A stretch of DNA of 64,000 nucleotides from an uncultured Chloroflexales bacterium (GCA_937902315.1 CALGUG010000047.1:1-64000); one strand, 5' to 3'. Positions 23,851 through 33,207 are shown, counted from the stretch's first letter. The notes: a model not told the origin generated them from the letters alone. Numbers and translations: made by a program.

Positions 23851-25581
23851 ATGATAGCGAACATACTGGCAGTATTGCTTATTAGTTGCATAGGAATAGG
23901 TGGCGTATTGATTTGGACAAATATTCGGCAGCAAAAAAAACAAGCCCGGATTGTGGCCCAACTTCAGGCAGAACAACGCGCTTACCAAGAACAAATTGCG
24001 GAGCTGAATAGCATCACCAACGATTTACGCGCGCATATTCGTTCGCAACAGGCTTTGGAAGAGAGCTTAAGGGCTATAACTGGCTCGTTACGGTTAAACG
24101 ATGTTTTGCGCCAGATCCTCGACAGTATGGCGCAGATGTTGGGTCCAGAACGGGTGGATGCTGCTGCGGTCTCCTTGCGGAATGGCGATCGTTACACAAA
24201 CCAAGTTCTCGTGTTAGACGACGGTTTAGGGGAAGGTTGGGTCGAGCATCTGGCTCAACCGGTGTGTGAAGCTCGCGGCATGTTATTGCTTGATCATCAT
24301 ACCATTGCTGAGTTATGGCCCAATTTGCACGCTCTCAATCTCAAAAATGTCATCGCTCTGCCATTGCTCGATGAAGATGGTCAAGTTATGGGTTCGCTGA
24401 GCGCGGTAAGTACCAAAAAGCATGCCTTCTCTTCAGCCGACGGTCGGCATCTCAATGCCTTTGCGATTCAAGCGCGTGTTGCGATACGTAACGCCGAATT
24501 ACACTCTCAGGTGCGTAGCCAATGGGCCATGCTCGAGGCAGTGTTGCACGATCTTGGCGAAGGTTTGGTGATCTATGATGCCCAGGCTGGCACGGTGTGG
24601 ACCAACCCTGTGGCCGAACGTTATTTGTCCAAGGAAGCCGATGGCGACAACCAACTGCGACAAGAGCTCGAAAAGTTGGTGGCCGACGTGCGCAATGGAG
24701 ATCGACAGACTCTGATGCGTGAACTGCATGGCGCTCCGGTCGAAGGTCAAGACCAACCGGTGTATCACGCGATCGCCTCACGCGTGCGCGTCAATGAGAA
24801 TGCCATCAGCCATGTGGCGGTTGTGTTGCACGATATAACCCGTGCTAAAGCTGATGAACGTGATCGAGCACGTTTTATTTCGATGGTGTCGCATGAATTG
24901 CGCAACCCGTTGCACACCCTCAATGGTTTTCTGAACGTCGTGCTTCAAGGGCGTGCGGGGGAGCTTAATCCTGTTCAGCAGGATTTCTTGAAAACAGCCG
25001 AAGAGCAGGTCGCAAAATTACAAGGGCGTATTAACGAGTTACTTGATTTTAATAGACTTGAAGCGGGCCGTATGCGTCTCGAATTTGAGTTGGCTAGTTT
25101 ATCTGCTATTGCTGCTACCACTGTAACACCACTCGCATTGCAAGCAGAACAGGCCCGGGTCGAATTAATCAATAATATTCCAGATGATTTACCAGAATTG
25201 TATATGGATAGCGCTCGGATCGGTCAAGTGCTGACCAATTTGATCGAGAATGCCATTAAGGCAACAGCTCCGGGCGGCTCGATCCATCTGAGCTCATCGG
25301 TGAAAGATGACCAGATTGAGGTGCTTGTGCGCGATACCGGTGTCGGTATCGATGAAGAAGAGTGCAAGCACATTTTTGAACCCTTCTACAGTAGTCGATC
25401 ACGATCACGTTTTGGCGAGCATCTTGGTCTCGGTTTAGCGATTTGTCAACAGATTGTCCAAGGCCATAAGGGCCGAATTTGGGTCGAAAGCAAGCAACAC
25501 GAAGGCAGCACTTTTGGTTTTTCCTTACCACTCAATGAGCGGGGCGAGGTGAAAGCTCGCGAAGTGGCAGGCTCTGATTAA
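23851..25581 (+). CDS. Membrane-anchored GAF/PAS sensor histidine kinase
   Basis: A sensor kinase of 576 residues. One N-terminal membrane helix (about 4-24) is followed by a coiled coil (30-75), a GAF domain (about 76-215) and a PAS-like domain (about 225-340). HisKA follows with H348 in SMVSHELRNP, then a HATPase domain with NLIENAIKAT (N box), DTGVGID (G1) and GLGLAICQQIV (G2). There is no periplasmic domain, so the signal is probably intracellular. Likely partner: the OmpR-type regulator upstream. A perfect hairpin follows the gene. Confidence 0.9.
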   Translation: MIANILAVLLISCIGIGGVLIWTNIRQQKKQARIVAQLQAEQRAYQEQIAELNSITNDLRAHIRSQQALEESLRAITGSLRLNDVLRQILDSMAQMLGPERVDAAAVSLRNGDRYTNQVLVLDDGLGEGWVEHLAQPVCEARGMLLLDHHTIAELWPNLHALNLKNVIALPLLDEDGQVMGSLSAVSTKKHAFSSADGRHLNAFAIQARVAIRNAELHSQVRSQWAMLEAVLHDLGEGLVIYDAQAGTVWTNPVAERYLSKEADGDNQLRQELEKLVADVRNGDRQTLMRELHGAPVEGQDQPVYHAIASRVRVNENAISHVAVVLHDITRAKADERDRARFISMVSHELRNPLHTLNGFLNVVLQGRAGELNPVQQDFLKTAEEQVAKLQGRINELLDFNRLEAGRMRLEFELASLSAIAATTVTPLALQAEQARVELINNIPDDLPELYMDSARIGQVLTNLIENAIKATAPGGSIHLSSSVKDDQIEVLVRDTGVGIDEEECKHIFEPFYSSRSRSRFGEHLGLGLAICQQIVQGHKGRIWVESKQHEGSTFGFSLPLNERGEVKAREVAGSD

Positions 25582-25622
25582 GCTGAGAGCCAGTGCTAAA
25601 AGTGGAGCGTAGCTTTTGAGAG

Positions 25623-25657
25623 AGATGAGCGGTCAATGAGTGCCGCTCATCTTTGTT
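25623..25657 (+). terminator. Terminator after the sensor kinase gene
   Basis: AGATGAGCGG (25623-25632) pairs perfectly with CCGCTCATCT (25643-25652) around a 10-nt loop, then TTGTTCC. The T tract is modest, but position and stem strength support termination of the + strand kinase gene before the opposing methyltransferase. Confidence 0.7.
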
Positions 25658-25677
25658 CCTTGTGCAAGAGTAAGCTG

Positions 25678-26463
25678 CTATGCGGTTGAGCGCGCTGGTT
25701 TGCGGGCGACCCATACCCAGCGTTGGCTGCGGGCTGTAGGGCTTTGAAGTGTAAAGGAATCGTAGATCGCTTCAACGATCAGCCCAGCTTCTTCGAGCAG
25801 TTGTTTGACCAGTTCAAGCGAATAAGCGCGCTCGATATGGACTTCATCGAAGCGCTCGTAGCCTTCTTCGTCGTTGCCTAGAAAGCCTGTGAGGACCAAG
25901 GTTGAGGTTTCGCGGTTAGGATCGAAATAACTCTGGCTGATTTGAATATAACCCGGATGCTCTTGAACATCATATTCGCCCCAGTCGAATTCGAGAAAAT
26001 GGCGCGTGTTCATATCGCCGACGAACAGGCCATTTGGTGCGAGCGCCCAAGCTATCCCCGCGAAACAGCTGGCTAACTCTTCGGGTGTAAGCAAGTAGTT
26101 GAGGCTGTCGTAGACGCAGGTTGCCAGATCGAAGCTAGCGGCTTGGAGGCTTTGGCAGACAGAGGTGGGAATGTCGCGCATATCACCTTCGACCAGAGCG
26201 ATGCTTCCCTCTTCGATGTAGCGCTGGCATTTGGCGCGAGCTTGCGCAAGCATGGCCGCAGAAGCATCGAGGCCGGTGACCTGCCAGCCCTCGTCGGCAA
26301 GCAGCAGAGCGAGGGTTCCAGTGCCGCAGGCGATGTCGAGAGCGCGTTTGCCTTCAACCGGGTGATGTTCAAGGATATTGCGGAGATAGGGATGCATCAG
26401 CAGTGAGAAGCGGATCTGACCCACTCCATCATACAGTTGAGCATAGGTCTCATAAATCGACAT
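25678..26463 (-). CDS. Class I SAM-dependent methyltransferase
   Basis: A 261-residue Rossmann-fold methyltransferase. Motif I is LDIACGTGTLALLL (about residues 43-56), followed by GLDASAAML and GDMRDIP; SFDLATCVYDSLNYL resembles the region after strand 4. It resembles small-molecule methyltransferases of the Methyltransf_25 type with a C-terminal beta domain, but the substrate cannot be inferred. It converges on the sensor kinase gene; a repeat element lies just upstream of its start. Confidence 0.8.
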   Translation of the reverse strand: MSIYETYAQLYDGVGQIRFSLLMHPYLRNILEHHPVEGKRALDIACGTGTLALLLADEGWQVTGLDASAAMLAQARAKCQRYIEEGSIALVEGDMRDIPTSVCQSLQAASFDLATCVYDSLNYLLTPEELASCFAGIAWALAPNGLFVGDMNTRHFLEFDWGEYDVQEHPGYIQISQSYFDPNRETSTLVLTGFLGNDEEGYERFDEVHIERAYSLELVKQLLEEAGLIVEAIYDSFTLQSPTARSQRWVWVARKPARSTA

Positions 26464-26482
26464 ACGAGCGTCTTTCTAGTTA

Positions 26483-26649
26483 TACCAAAGCCGTTTAATC
26501 ACTTCAGCACTCTGGCGACTTGGTCTCTTCCCCAAAGAGGGCTGCTAGCGCGTCCGCCTACGGCTACCAACAGCTCGCCCGTAAGCACAGTGTTGTAGCT
26601 GTGTGCCGAGAGACCGCGCCACACTACAACGATTCAAGCGGACTTTGTA
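26483..26649 (-). repeat. Dispersed intergenic repeat, family A, copy 3 (complete)
   Basis: A 167-bp unit. The left end TACCAAAGCCGTTTAA (26483) and the right end AAGCGGACTTTGTA (ending 26649) form degenerate terminal inverted repeats like those of family B. The reverse-orientation core is at 26549-26566, with CAACAGCTCGCCCG and TTGTAGCTGTGTGCCG on its right. Confidence 0.75.
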
Positions 26650-26656
26650 TCAGATC

Positions 26657-26696
26657 AGGCTTCTTCTAGGCTCGTTTTGCAACAGAAGCCTTTTTT
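26657..26696 (+). terminator. Intrinsic terminator facing the + strand
   Basis: AGGCTTCT (26657-26664) pairs with AGAAGCCT (26684-26691), then five further T. It works only for + strand transcripts, yet both flanking genes are on the - strand. It may end read-through or a transcript from the adjacent repeat. A second hairpin CGCTTGTG/CACAAGCG (26713-26737) lies next to it without T tracts. Confidence 0.7.
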
Positions 26697-26765
26697 GTCA
26701 CAGCCGTAAGAGCGCTTGTGAGCACTGCCCACAAGCGGAAGGAACTTCTCAACTGTTGTGCATGC

Positions 26766-28379
26766 TTAGTCTGGGAACAGTTCATCTACATCTTGTTGAG
26801 CGCGGCGGCGAGAGACCGGCCCGACTTCAACCATGCCCATAGCTCGATAGAAATCGGCATCGTAGGGTCGGGTGCGCACAACTACAGGCATAGGCACGGC
26901 ATGGCCGAGCACCATGGCTTGCTGGCGCGTATCGAGGCTCGCTAGAACGGTCTTTAGGCCGCTTGCGCCACTTACGCCGGTGAAGACAGCCTCGATGTCT
27001 TTGTCGTCGTTGAGGAGAGCCGTGATGCGCGAACCGAGCTGGCTCATCACCTCGTTATCGAGCGAGGCTGGACGTTGGTCGACGACCAGCAAGGTGACGT
27101 TGTATTTGCGCATCTCGCGGGCGATAGTGCCGAAGATGGTTTGGCGCGCGGTTTGAGGGTTGAGGAATTTGTGGGCTTCCTCAATGGTGATCATCAACTG
27201 GCGCGGTTTATCGGCGGCGTTTTTGCTGCTTAAAAAGAGTTCGGTTTGCTCAACCCAGCGGCGGTGAATGCGGCGCGTAATGATATTGGCGACCAACATA
27301 TAGGCCAGCGGCTTACTGTGCTTGCCGAATTCGAGCACGACATGTTTGCCAGCCGCCAGATGATTGATCATGCGATCGATGGCGGAGTTGGTGCCTTGGG
27401 CTTTGACAAATTCTTGCCTTGCGACTTGTTCGAGTTTGCGCTTGAGGGCGCTGAGCGCACCCGCATGAGCGCCGCTGCTTTCGGCGAACTCGCGCAGCCT
27501 ATCGCTGTCCATATCCAACAGCTCTCTTAACCAGTCTTTTTTGAAACGGTCGAAGAGAATGTAGGATGACTCGGCGGCGGTGCTGCTAAGGTTCAGCTCT
27601 TCTTGCAGCAGCATCACATCGTCGACTTCGATCTGGTCGAGGCCGATCACGATCTCTTCGTCGATGGCGACTTTGCGCCGCCGCGAGGAGGCAGCGTCGA
27701 TCGAATAGATCAAGACATCGCTGCCAAAGAGCTGGCGCAAGCCTTTGACGAAGCTGCCATCTTCTGAAGTCGCTTCCCAGCCGTATTCGCTGTGCATGTC
27801 GAAGATCAGGTTGCTAGCGACATCAGCGTGGATGACGCCGCTCAGCATAAGGCGTGTTAGGAAGCTTTTACCAGTACCGCTTTTGCCGAAAATGCCGTTG
27901 CTACGCTCAACAAAGCGCTTGAGGTCGATACAGACCGGCACATCCATATCGAGCGGGCGACCGATTTCGAAGTTGCTGCCACCCTCGGCGCCGAAGACGC
28001 GCTTGAAGTCGCTTTCGTCGGCGTTTAACACAGGTGAAAAGTGGCGCGGCACCGATTTGACCGGGCGCATGCCGTCTTCATCTTTAGGCAACATTAACAT
28101 TGGCTTGACGGCTACGTTACCATAGGTAGACGTCCCTGCTAGCACCGCGTGGAAAAATGAATCGGTCGCGGGAGGGTTGGTGAGGATCTTCTGATTGGTG
28201 GCTTCTAGGGTGACATCTGTCACCATCGAGAAGAATTCATGTTTCTCACCTTGAACAACAACAAATTTCCCGACTCGTACATCTTCAATGCTTTCATGTG
28301 CTTCGAGGCGCGCAGTTAAGCCACCGTTGAGTGAGCCACTAACAATAACACCAATTTTTGTGCGTGAGGGTGAAAACAT
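26766..28379 (-). CDS. HerA-like FtsK/HerA-family ATPase
   Basis: A 537-residue hexameric-type DNA translocase/helicase. It has an N-terminal HAS-barrel-like domain (about 1-90), Walker A GKSGTGKS near residues 165-172, a helical insertion (about 240-330), Walker B ITIEEAH and the following arginine-rich segment REMRKYN, then DQRPASLD and a C-terminal domain. In archaea HerA works with the nuclease NurA in end resection; no nurA is nearby and no obvious defence partner is seen. It is transcribed divergently from a receiver-domain gene, with its own promoter at 28426-28453. Confidence 0.88.
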   Translation of the reverse strand: MFSPSRTKIGVIVSGSLNGGLTARLEAHESIEDVRVGKFVVVQGEKHEFFSMVTDVTLEATNQKILTNPPATDSFFHAVLAGTSTYGNVAVKPMLMLPKDEDGMRPVKSVPRHFSPVLNADESDFKRVFGAEGGSNFEIGRPLDMDVPVCIDLKRFVERSNGIFGKSGTGKSFLTRLMLSGVIHADVASNLIFDMHSEYGWEATSEDGSFVKGLRQLFGSDVLIYSIDAASSRRRKVAIDEEIVIGLDQIEVDDVMLLQEELNLSSTAAESSYILFDRFKKDWLRELLDMDSDRLREFAESSGAHAGALSALKRKLEQVARQEFVKAQGTNSAIDRMINHLAAGKHVVLEFGKHSKPLAYMLVANIITRRIHRRWVEQTELFLSSKNAADKPRQLMITIEEAHKFLNPQTARQTIFGTIAREMRKYNVTLLVVDQRPASLDNEVMSQLGSRITALLNDDKDIEAVFTGVSGASGLKTVLASLDTRQQAMVLGHAVPMPVVVRTRPYDADFYRAMGMVEVGPVSRRRAQQDVDELFPD

Positions 28380-28425
28380 GGGAGCTCCGCTGATTAGACC
28401 TACTGTTTGGCTATCTATTTAGCAC

Positions 28426-28453
28426 ACTATATCATCCCTGCCCGATGCGTCAA
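28426..28453 (-). promoter_or_regulatory. Promoter of the HerA-like gene
   Basis: On the - strand, TTGACG (28448-28453) and TATAGT (28426-28431) are spaced by 16 nt. Initiation near 28419 would give a 40-nt leader to the start at 28379. Confidence 0.6.
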
Positions 28454-28594
28454 GAATGATCTCGCCATTCGTTTATATTTACCCGGCTACTGAAGGAGGA
28501 AGACTGTCACATGAGCTACGTGGATACGTGGAGCAAGACAGGAGCGACTAGGTACGGAATGGTGATAGAGCCGTAAAGGATCGATATAAGCCAT

Positions 28595-28600
28595 TATAAT
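28595..28600 (+). promoter_or_regulatory. -10 element of the receiver gene, very short leader
   Basis: A perfect TATAAT lies only 16 nt before the ATG at 28616, and there is no ribosome-binding site. No clear -35 is present. If used, the transcript would start about 9 nt before the start codon, close to leaderless. Confidence 0.4.
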
Positions 28601-28615
28601 AGCCAATTAGATAGT

Positions 28616-28975
28616 ATGTCACACCACATTCTTGTCGCTGAAGATGATCCATTTGTGCTCGATGTGTTGGTTCGAGCTCTACAGCGTATTAAACCCGCAG
28701 CGAGCATTACAGCTGTTATGAACGGCCTGGACGCACTTCAGCGCTTTGAGACAACCGAGTTTGACCTTGTGATTAGCGATCATCGTATGCCTCGTATGAG
28801 CGGTTTAGATCTGCTGCTTGCTATTCGCAAAGTATCGAAGGTGCCCTTTATTATGCTTTCGGCTGATAGTACAGTTGAAGAGCTCGCTCAACACGAGGGC
28901 GTGACGCTTTTTTTGGGTAAACCGATCAGTTTAGAGATTTTGCGCCCAGCTGTATTACAATTGTTGCCGGATTAG
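28616..28975 (+). CDS. Single-domain response regulator (CheY-like receiver)
   Basis: A stand-alone receiver of 119 residues with acidic residues E9-D10-D11, phosphoacceptor D55 in LVISDHRMP, the conserved Ser in MLSAD and Lys in LGKPI. It has no output domain, so it must act by protein contacts or phosphotransfer. No cognate kinase is adjacent. scpA starts 23 nt downstream, so the two may be co-transcribed. It lacks a visible ribosome-binding site. Confidence 0.88.
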   Translation: MSHHILVAEDDPFVLDVLVRALQRIKPAASITAVMNGLDALQRFETTEFDLVISDHRMPRMSGLDLLLAIRKVSKVPFIMLSADSTVEELAQHEGVTLFLGKPISLEILRPAVLQLLPD

Positions 28976-28998
28976 ACCGCGTTACTACATATGAACCT

Positions 28999-29757
28999 AT
29001 GAGTTACACGATTCAGCTACCTGTATTTGAAGGACCGCTTGATCTCTTATTGCGTTTAATCGAACGGGCCGAGCTTGAGATTACCAGTATTGCTGTTGCC
29101 CAAGTTGCTGATCAATATTTAGCCCATGTTCGCCAGATGGAAGCGCCCGAACCGCGCGCTTTGTCGGAATTTTTGGTCTTGGCCGCACGCCTGATTTTGA
29201 TTAAGTCGCGCGCGCTCTTGCCGAAAGCGCCCTCAGTCACCCAAGCTGCCGATCCGAGCCCTGATATGTTGGCCGAAGAGCTGGCCGAGCAGTTGCGCGT
29301 TTATCAGCGCCTCAAGCAAGCTGCCGAGCTGTTTCGGGCTTGGGAAAGCGAGGGCCGTCGTGTGTTCTCTCGTAGCGCGCCGCCGCCCGAGCTGCCTAGC
29401 TTAGAGGTTGAGCCGATTCGGTTGAGCCTGCGCGATATGTTACGCGCGATCGAACGCCGTATGCGCTTGCTGAACGCTTCGGAGTTCCAAAACGAAACGC
29501 TCGTGCTTGAACCTCGCCTCTCAGTTCGCGAAGCCGCCGAACGGATTCGCTCGCGACTTGAGCGCCAGCAATGGTTTACCTTCACCGATCTCCTCTCACT
29601 TAATTGCACTCGTCAAGAAGTGATCGTCTATTTATGGGCCATTTTGGAACTCTTAAAGCGCCAAGTGGTTCAAGTCGAGCAGACCACGCTTTTTGGAGAA
29701 GTGAGTGTTGGACGTGGATCGGCTTGGCAGGCAGAGATCGAGGAGCTTGAAGAATAA
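28999..29757 (+). CDS. scpA: Segregation and condensation protein A
   Basis: ScpA is the kleisin that links SMC heads in the bacterial condensin with ScpB. The 252-residue product has the N-terminal kleisin signature FEGPLDLLLRLIERAELEIT (residues 9-28) and the SEFLVLAARLILIKSRALLP helix. It ends in the winged-helix-like C-terminus TRQEVIVYLWAILELLKRQVV. scpB, commonly next, is not present here. A 506-nt gap with a repeat follows. Confidence 0.93.
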   Translation: MSYTIQLPVFEGPLDLLLRLIERAELEITSIAVAQVADQYLAHVRQMEAPEPRALSEFLVLAARLILIKSRALLPKAPSVTQAADPSPDMLAEELAEQLRVYQRLKQAAELFRAWESEGRRVFSRSAPPPELPSLEVEPIRLSLRDMLRAIERRMRLLNASEFQNETLVLEPRLSVREAAERIRSRLERQQWFTFTDLLSLNCTRQEVIVYLWAILELLKRQVVQVEQTTLFGEVSVGRGSAWQAEIEELEE

Positions 29758-29817
29758 TTTGTTTGTAGAATACGCTATACAACCGATATCAATCGTGCTA
29801 TCCTGAGATACTATCTA

Positions 29818-29987
29818 TACCAGTTAGCAAATGCGTTTGTATCGTTGGTGGTGGGGGCGGCCTCGTGACACAGACAGATACACCCCTTTGCGGCGGGCGG
29901 GCCGTTGGTAGCCGTAGGCGGACGCGCTAAGCGCCTTTTTTTGGGCGAGAGAACAAGCCGCCAGAGTGCTAAACGCATCACGTGGTA
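29818..29987 (+). repeat. Dispersed intergenic repeat, family A, copy 4
   Basis: About 170 bp, from TACCAGTTAGCAAATGCGTTT to AAACGCATCACGTGGTA, with degenerate terminal inverted repeats. The forward core TAGCCGTAGGCGGACGCG is at 29909-29926, followed by CTAAGCGCC, GGGCGAGAGA and GCCGCCAGAG. The rest of the gap up to 30269 shows no gene. Confidence 0.7.
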
Positions 29988-30269
29988 TAACGGGTTTTTG
30001 TGGCTCTTTTGATGTGAAGAGAGTACAAAGAGGCTCAATGGTATAATTGATTGAAATGGAGAGAGCCTCAGCGCGAAGCTCATGTATGTGTAGCCGACGT
30101 TTAGACATTGTATCGACGCTTGTACGCTAGCACACACGCGCCTGCGATTGTTGTTCGGTTCGATCGTGTGAGCTTTCTCGATACGTAGTCGAACGGAACA
30201 GGGTTATCTTTCTGTTTCCAGACTTTAGAGTATGGCTATTCTCAAAAAACGAGTTATGAGCTTGTGCCT

Positions 30270-32525
30270 ATGAGCCATTCGCAACCAAAAGTTCCTCTCA
30301 TTTCTGCCGATCTCGTGCGAACACTTCCTCTGGGCGACCTACTTTCGATTGGAACACAGTTTACTGGAGACCTGAGCCCAGAGAATCTGCTTCGCGAAAT
30401 AGTTGAAGTTATTCATCAGACCTTGGGTTATCCGCAGGTCTATGTACGTTTGCGCGACGCCGACACCGATGTGTTGCTGGCTCACGCCTTTGCGGGAGTT
30501 ACGAGCGAACTGGAAGCGCGCTTGCGCGAGCGCCCGATCGCTCCAGCACTCTATCAAGCCTTGTTGCATCCTCAGTATCGTCTTGGCGAATCGTTCTTAA
30601 TTCCTCCTACCTGTAGCGAAGAATTTGATGCCGAGCCGGGTATTGCAGAACAGCGCGCCATCGCTCAACGCGGCGGCAAAACGTCTGGTCTGCTGCTGGT
30701 GCCTCTGCGCGGGCGGAGCGACCGGCTCTTGGGCGTGATCTATGTGGCGGCTGCTAACGAGCAGAGCTTTTCGCAGTCGAATCTGCAGATCCTCGAAGCG
30801 ATCGCGCGCCAAGCTGCGTTGGGTGTTGAGAATGTGCGCTTGGCCGACCGAACCGCGCGCCTGCTCGCTAAAGAGCAGTTACTGGCCGAGCTCGGGCGCG
30901 ATGTGACGACGACGCTCGATCTCGAGACCATCTTAAAGCGTACTGTCGCTCGGCTTGAAGTCGCTTTTCATGGCCAGGGCGGCTCGATTATACTGCTGAA
31001 CGATAACAACGAGCTTGAGATTGTGGCTGCTTCTGAGCGGATCGACGCCGAAGCGCGCAGTGTACGTTTAAAGTATGGGGAAGGCATCGCGGGTTGGGTG
31101 GTCGAACAGGGCCGCCCTTACCTTTCGAGCGATATCGACGCAGAGACAGTTGTACGCCCTGCTGCGCGCTCGGTTGGTAGTAACAGGCATATACGCTCCT
31201 ATATCTCGGTTCCGCTGCGCACAGGCGGCCGTGTGATCGGCACCTTGAATGTCGAGCACCCCGAGCCGAACGCCTTTTCGTTTGAAGATGTCGACCTGCT
31301 CGAAGCGATCGCTGCCCAGATCGGTGGGCCGATCAGCAGCGCACAGCTTTACGAACGCTCGCAGCGTTTGGCAGCTCAGGTTCAGCGGCGAGCAGAGCAA
31401 CTGATGGTGCTGAACGGCATCGCTCGCACGGCGACCGCCACGCTCGATCTCGATCACGCTCTGAACAAGATCGTCAATCAGATCCGTGAGGGCTTTGGCT
31501 ACGATCATGTCGAGCTGTTGTTGCTCAGCGAGGATGGCACTCAACTGGAGTTGGCGGCCCAATCGGGCGGCAAACGTATCTTGCCGCGCGACTACACTCA
31601 ACACGCTCAGGCTGGCCTTATGGGCCGCACGGTTCGCACGGGCATGACTCAGCGTGTGAACGATGTACGCAACGACCCCGACTTCATCGAGCTCTCGCTG
31701 CAAGAGACACGCTCTGAGCTGTGTGTGCCGATCATTGTGGGAGGACGGGTCTTGGGCGTGCTTAACTTGGAATCGCCAGATCCAGACGCCTATTCCGATG
31801 AAGATGTCTCGGTGCTAGAAACGACCGCCGATGTGTTGGCGGGCGCTATCGAGAACGCGCGACTCTATCGGCGGGCCCAAGAGGCGGCGGTTTTGGAAGA
31901 GCGTAATCGCTTGGCTCGCGATCTGCACGATAGCGTGACTCAGCAGCTCTTTAGCATGACCCTGACCGCTCAGGCCGCGCGCGCTCAGTTGGGCAAAAAC
32001 ATTCAACGCGCCAGCGCGCAGCTCGAACGCATTCAAGAGACTGCGACCGCAGCGCTGGCCGAGATGCGGGCTTTGATCTATCAGCTGCGTCCGCCGGTCT
32101 TGACCGATCAAGGCTTGGTGGCGGCTTTGAATCAGCATATCGGGGCTTTGAGCCGACGCGAGGCCATTCGGGCCGAGATGTCGGTGGCGGGCGACGAGCG
32201 TTATGCGCGCGGCGCTGAACAGGCGATCTTCCGCATTGTGCAAGAGGCGCTCAACAACGTGGTGAAGCACGCGAATGCGAGCACGGTGAGCGTGACCCTA
32301 GAATTTACACCCGAGCTGGTGCGGGTATCGGTGGCCGATAACGGGGTTGGTTTCGATATTCAATCGGTAGAGAGTGGCAAAACCAGTTCAGGACGCCATT
32401 TGGGCTTGATCAGTATGCGCGAACGGGCCGCTGAGTTGGGTGGAACGATGGAGCTGCACTCAAGGCCGGGCGGTGGCACAGAGATCGTGGTGCTTGTGCC
32501 GCGTAGCGAACGGACTACACGTTAA
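30270..32525 (+). CDS. Triple-GAF sensor histidine kinase (NarL-type, HisKA_3)
   Basis: A soluble kinase of 751 residues. Three GAF domains (about 25-195, 210-370 and 385-545) are followed by a HisKA_3 dimerisation domain with H553 in RLARDLHDSVTQQL and a HATPase domain with AIFRIVQEALNNVVKHA, DNGVGFD and GLISMRERA. This architecture pairs with LuxR-type regulators, and one follows 28 nt downstream. GTG 30264 is an alternative start. GAF domains suggest a cyclic nucleotide, redox, gas or small-ligand signal; none can be chosen from sequence. Confidence 0.93.
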   Translation: MSHSQPKVPLISADLVRTLPLGDLLSIGTQFTGDLSPENLLREIVEVIHQTLGYPQVYVRLRDADTDVLLAHAFAGVTSELEARLRERPIAPALYQALLHPQYRLGESFLIPPTCSEEFDAEPGIAEQRAIAQRGGKTSGLLLVPLRGRSDRLLGVIYVAAANEQSFSQSNLQILEAIARQAALGVENVRLADRTARLLAKEQLLAELGRDVTTTLDLETILKRTVARLEVAFHGQGGSIILLNDNNELEIVAASERIDAEARSVRLKYGEGIAGWVVEQGRPYLSSDIDAETVVRPAARSVGSNRHIRSYISVPLRTGGRVIGTLNVEHPEPNAFSFEDVDLLEAIAAQIGGPISSAQLYERSQRLAAQVQRRAEQLMVLNGIARTATATLDLDHALNKIVNQIREGFGYDHVELLLLSEDGTQLELAAQSGGKRILPRDYTQHAQAGLMGRTVRTGMTQRVNDVRNDPDFIELSLQETRSELCVPIIVGGRVLGVLNLESPDPDAYSDEDVSVLETTADVLAGAIENARLYRRAQEAAVLEERNRLARDLHDSVTQQLFSMTLTAQAARAQLGKNIQRASAQLERIQETATAALAEMRALIYQLRPPVLTDQGLVAALNQHIGALSRREAIRAEMSVAGDERYARGAEQAIFRIVQEALNNVVKHANASTVSVTLEFTPELVRVSVADNGVGFDIQSVESGKTSSGRHLGLISMRERAAELGGTMELHSRPGGGTEIVVLVPRSERTTR

Positions 32526-32553
32526 CTAATTGTCGACAGAGGAGGAGAGGTGC

Positions 32554-33207
32554 ATGGATGCGATAACAGTCATGCTGGTAGACGACCATCGTGTGGTTCG
32601 TCAAGGCTTGCGCGATTTTCTCGAATTACAGGAAGATATCGAAGTTGTTGGTGAAGCATCGAGCGGCGAAGAGGGTGCGGCTATGGCCAAAGAGCTGCTG
32701 CCCGATGTGGTGCTGATGGACTTGGTGATGCCGGGTATGGATGGTGTGGAGACGACGCGCCGCATCAAGGCGGTGAGCCCGAGCAGCCGTGTGATTGTGC
32801 TGACCAGCTTTGCCGACGACGATAAAGTCTTTCCGGCCATTAAGGCGGGTGCCATCTCGTACTTGCTCAAAGATATTTCGCCCGAAGAGCTGGCCCACGC
32901 TATTCGGGCGGCTCAGCGCAACGAAGCGGTTCTGCACCCCGAGGTGGCAGCCAAGTTGATGCAGGAGTTCTCGACGCCTCATGCAGCTGAAGCGCCTGTC
33001 GAGCAGTTGACCGATCGCGAGATGGATGTGCTGCGCCTGATCGCTCGCGGTATGAGCAACAAAGAGATCGCTGACGCTTTGATTATCAGCGAAAAGACAG
33101 TGAAGACCCATGTCAGCAATATTTTAAGCAAGCTCCACTTGGCCGACCGAACCCAAGCAGCCATCTACGCTCTGCGCCAACGCTTAGTGCCGATCGACGA
33201 TAAATAA
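32554..33207 (+). CDS. NarL/LuxR-family response regulator
   Basis: A two-component transcription factor of 217 residues: receiver with D10-D11, phosphoacceptor D56 in VVLMDLVMPG and lysine in LLKDISPEE, then a LuxR-type helix-turn-helix (about 148-212) with LTDREMDVLRLIARGMSNKEIA and TVKTHVSNIL. A TTG 24 nt upstream is in frame, but ATG 32554 is directly behind GGAGGAGAGG. It is the evident partner of the triple-GAF kinase immediately upstream. Confidence 0.94.
   Translation: MDAITVMLVDDHRVVRQGLRDFLELQEDIEVVGEASSGEEGAAMAKELLPDVVLMDLVMPGMDGVETTRRIKAVSPSSRVIVLTSFADDDKVFPAIKAGAISYLLKDISPEELAHAIRAAQRNEAVLHPEVAAKLMQEFSTPHAAEAPVEQLTDREMDVLRLIARGMSNKEIADALIISEKTVKTHVSNILSKLHLADRTQAAIYALRQRLVPIDDK

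Noticed and set aside
26766..28379. The HerA-like ATPase as part of a defence island.
   Set aside because: No nuclease, Sir2, restriction or toxin gene is adjacent; the neighbours are housekeeping or signalling genes.
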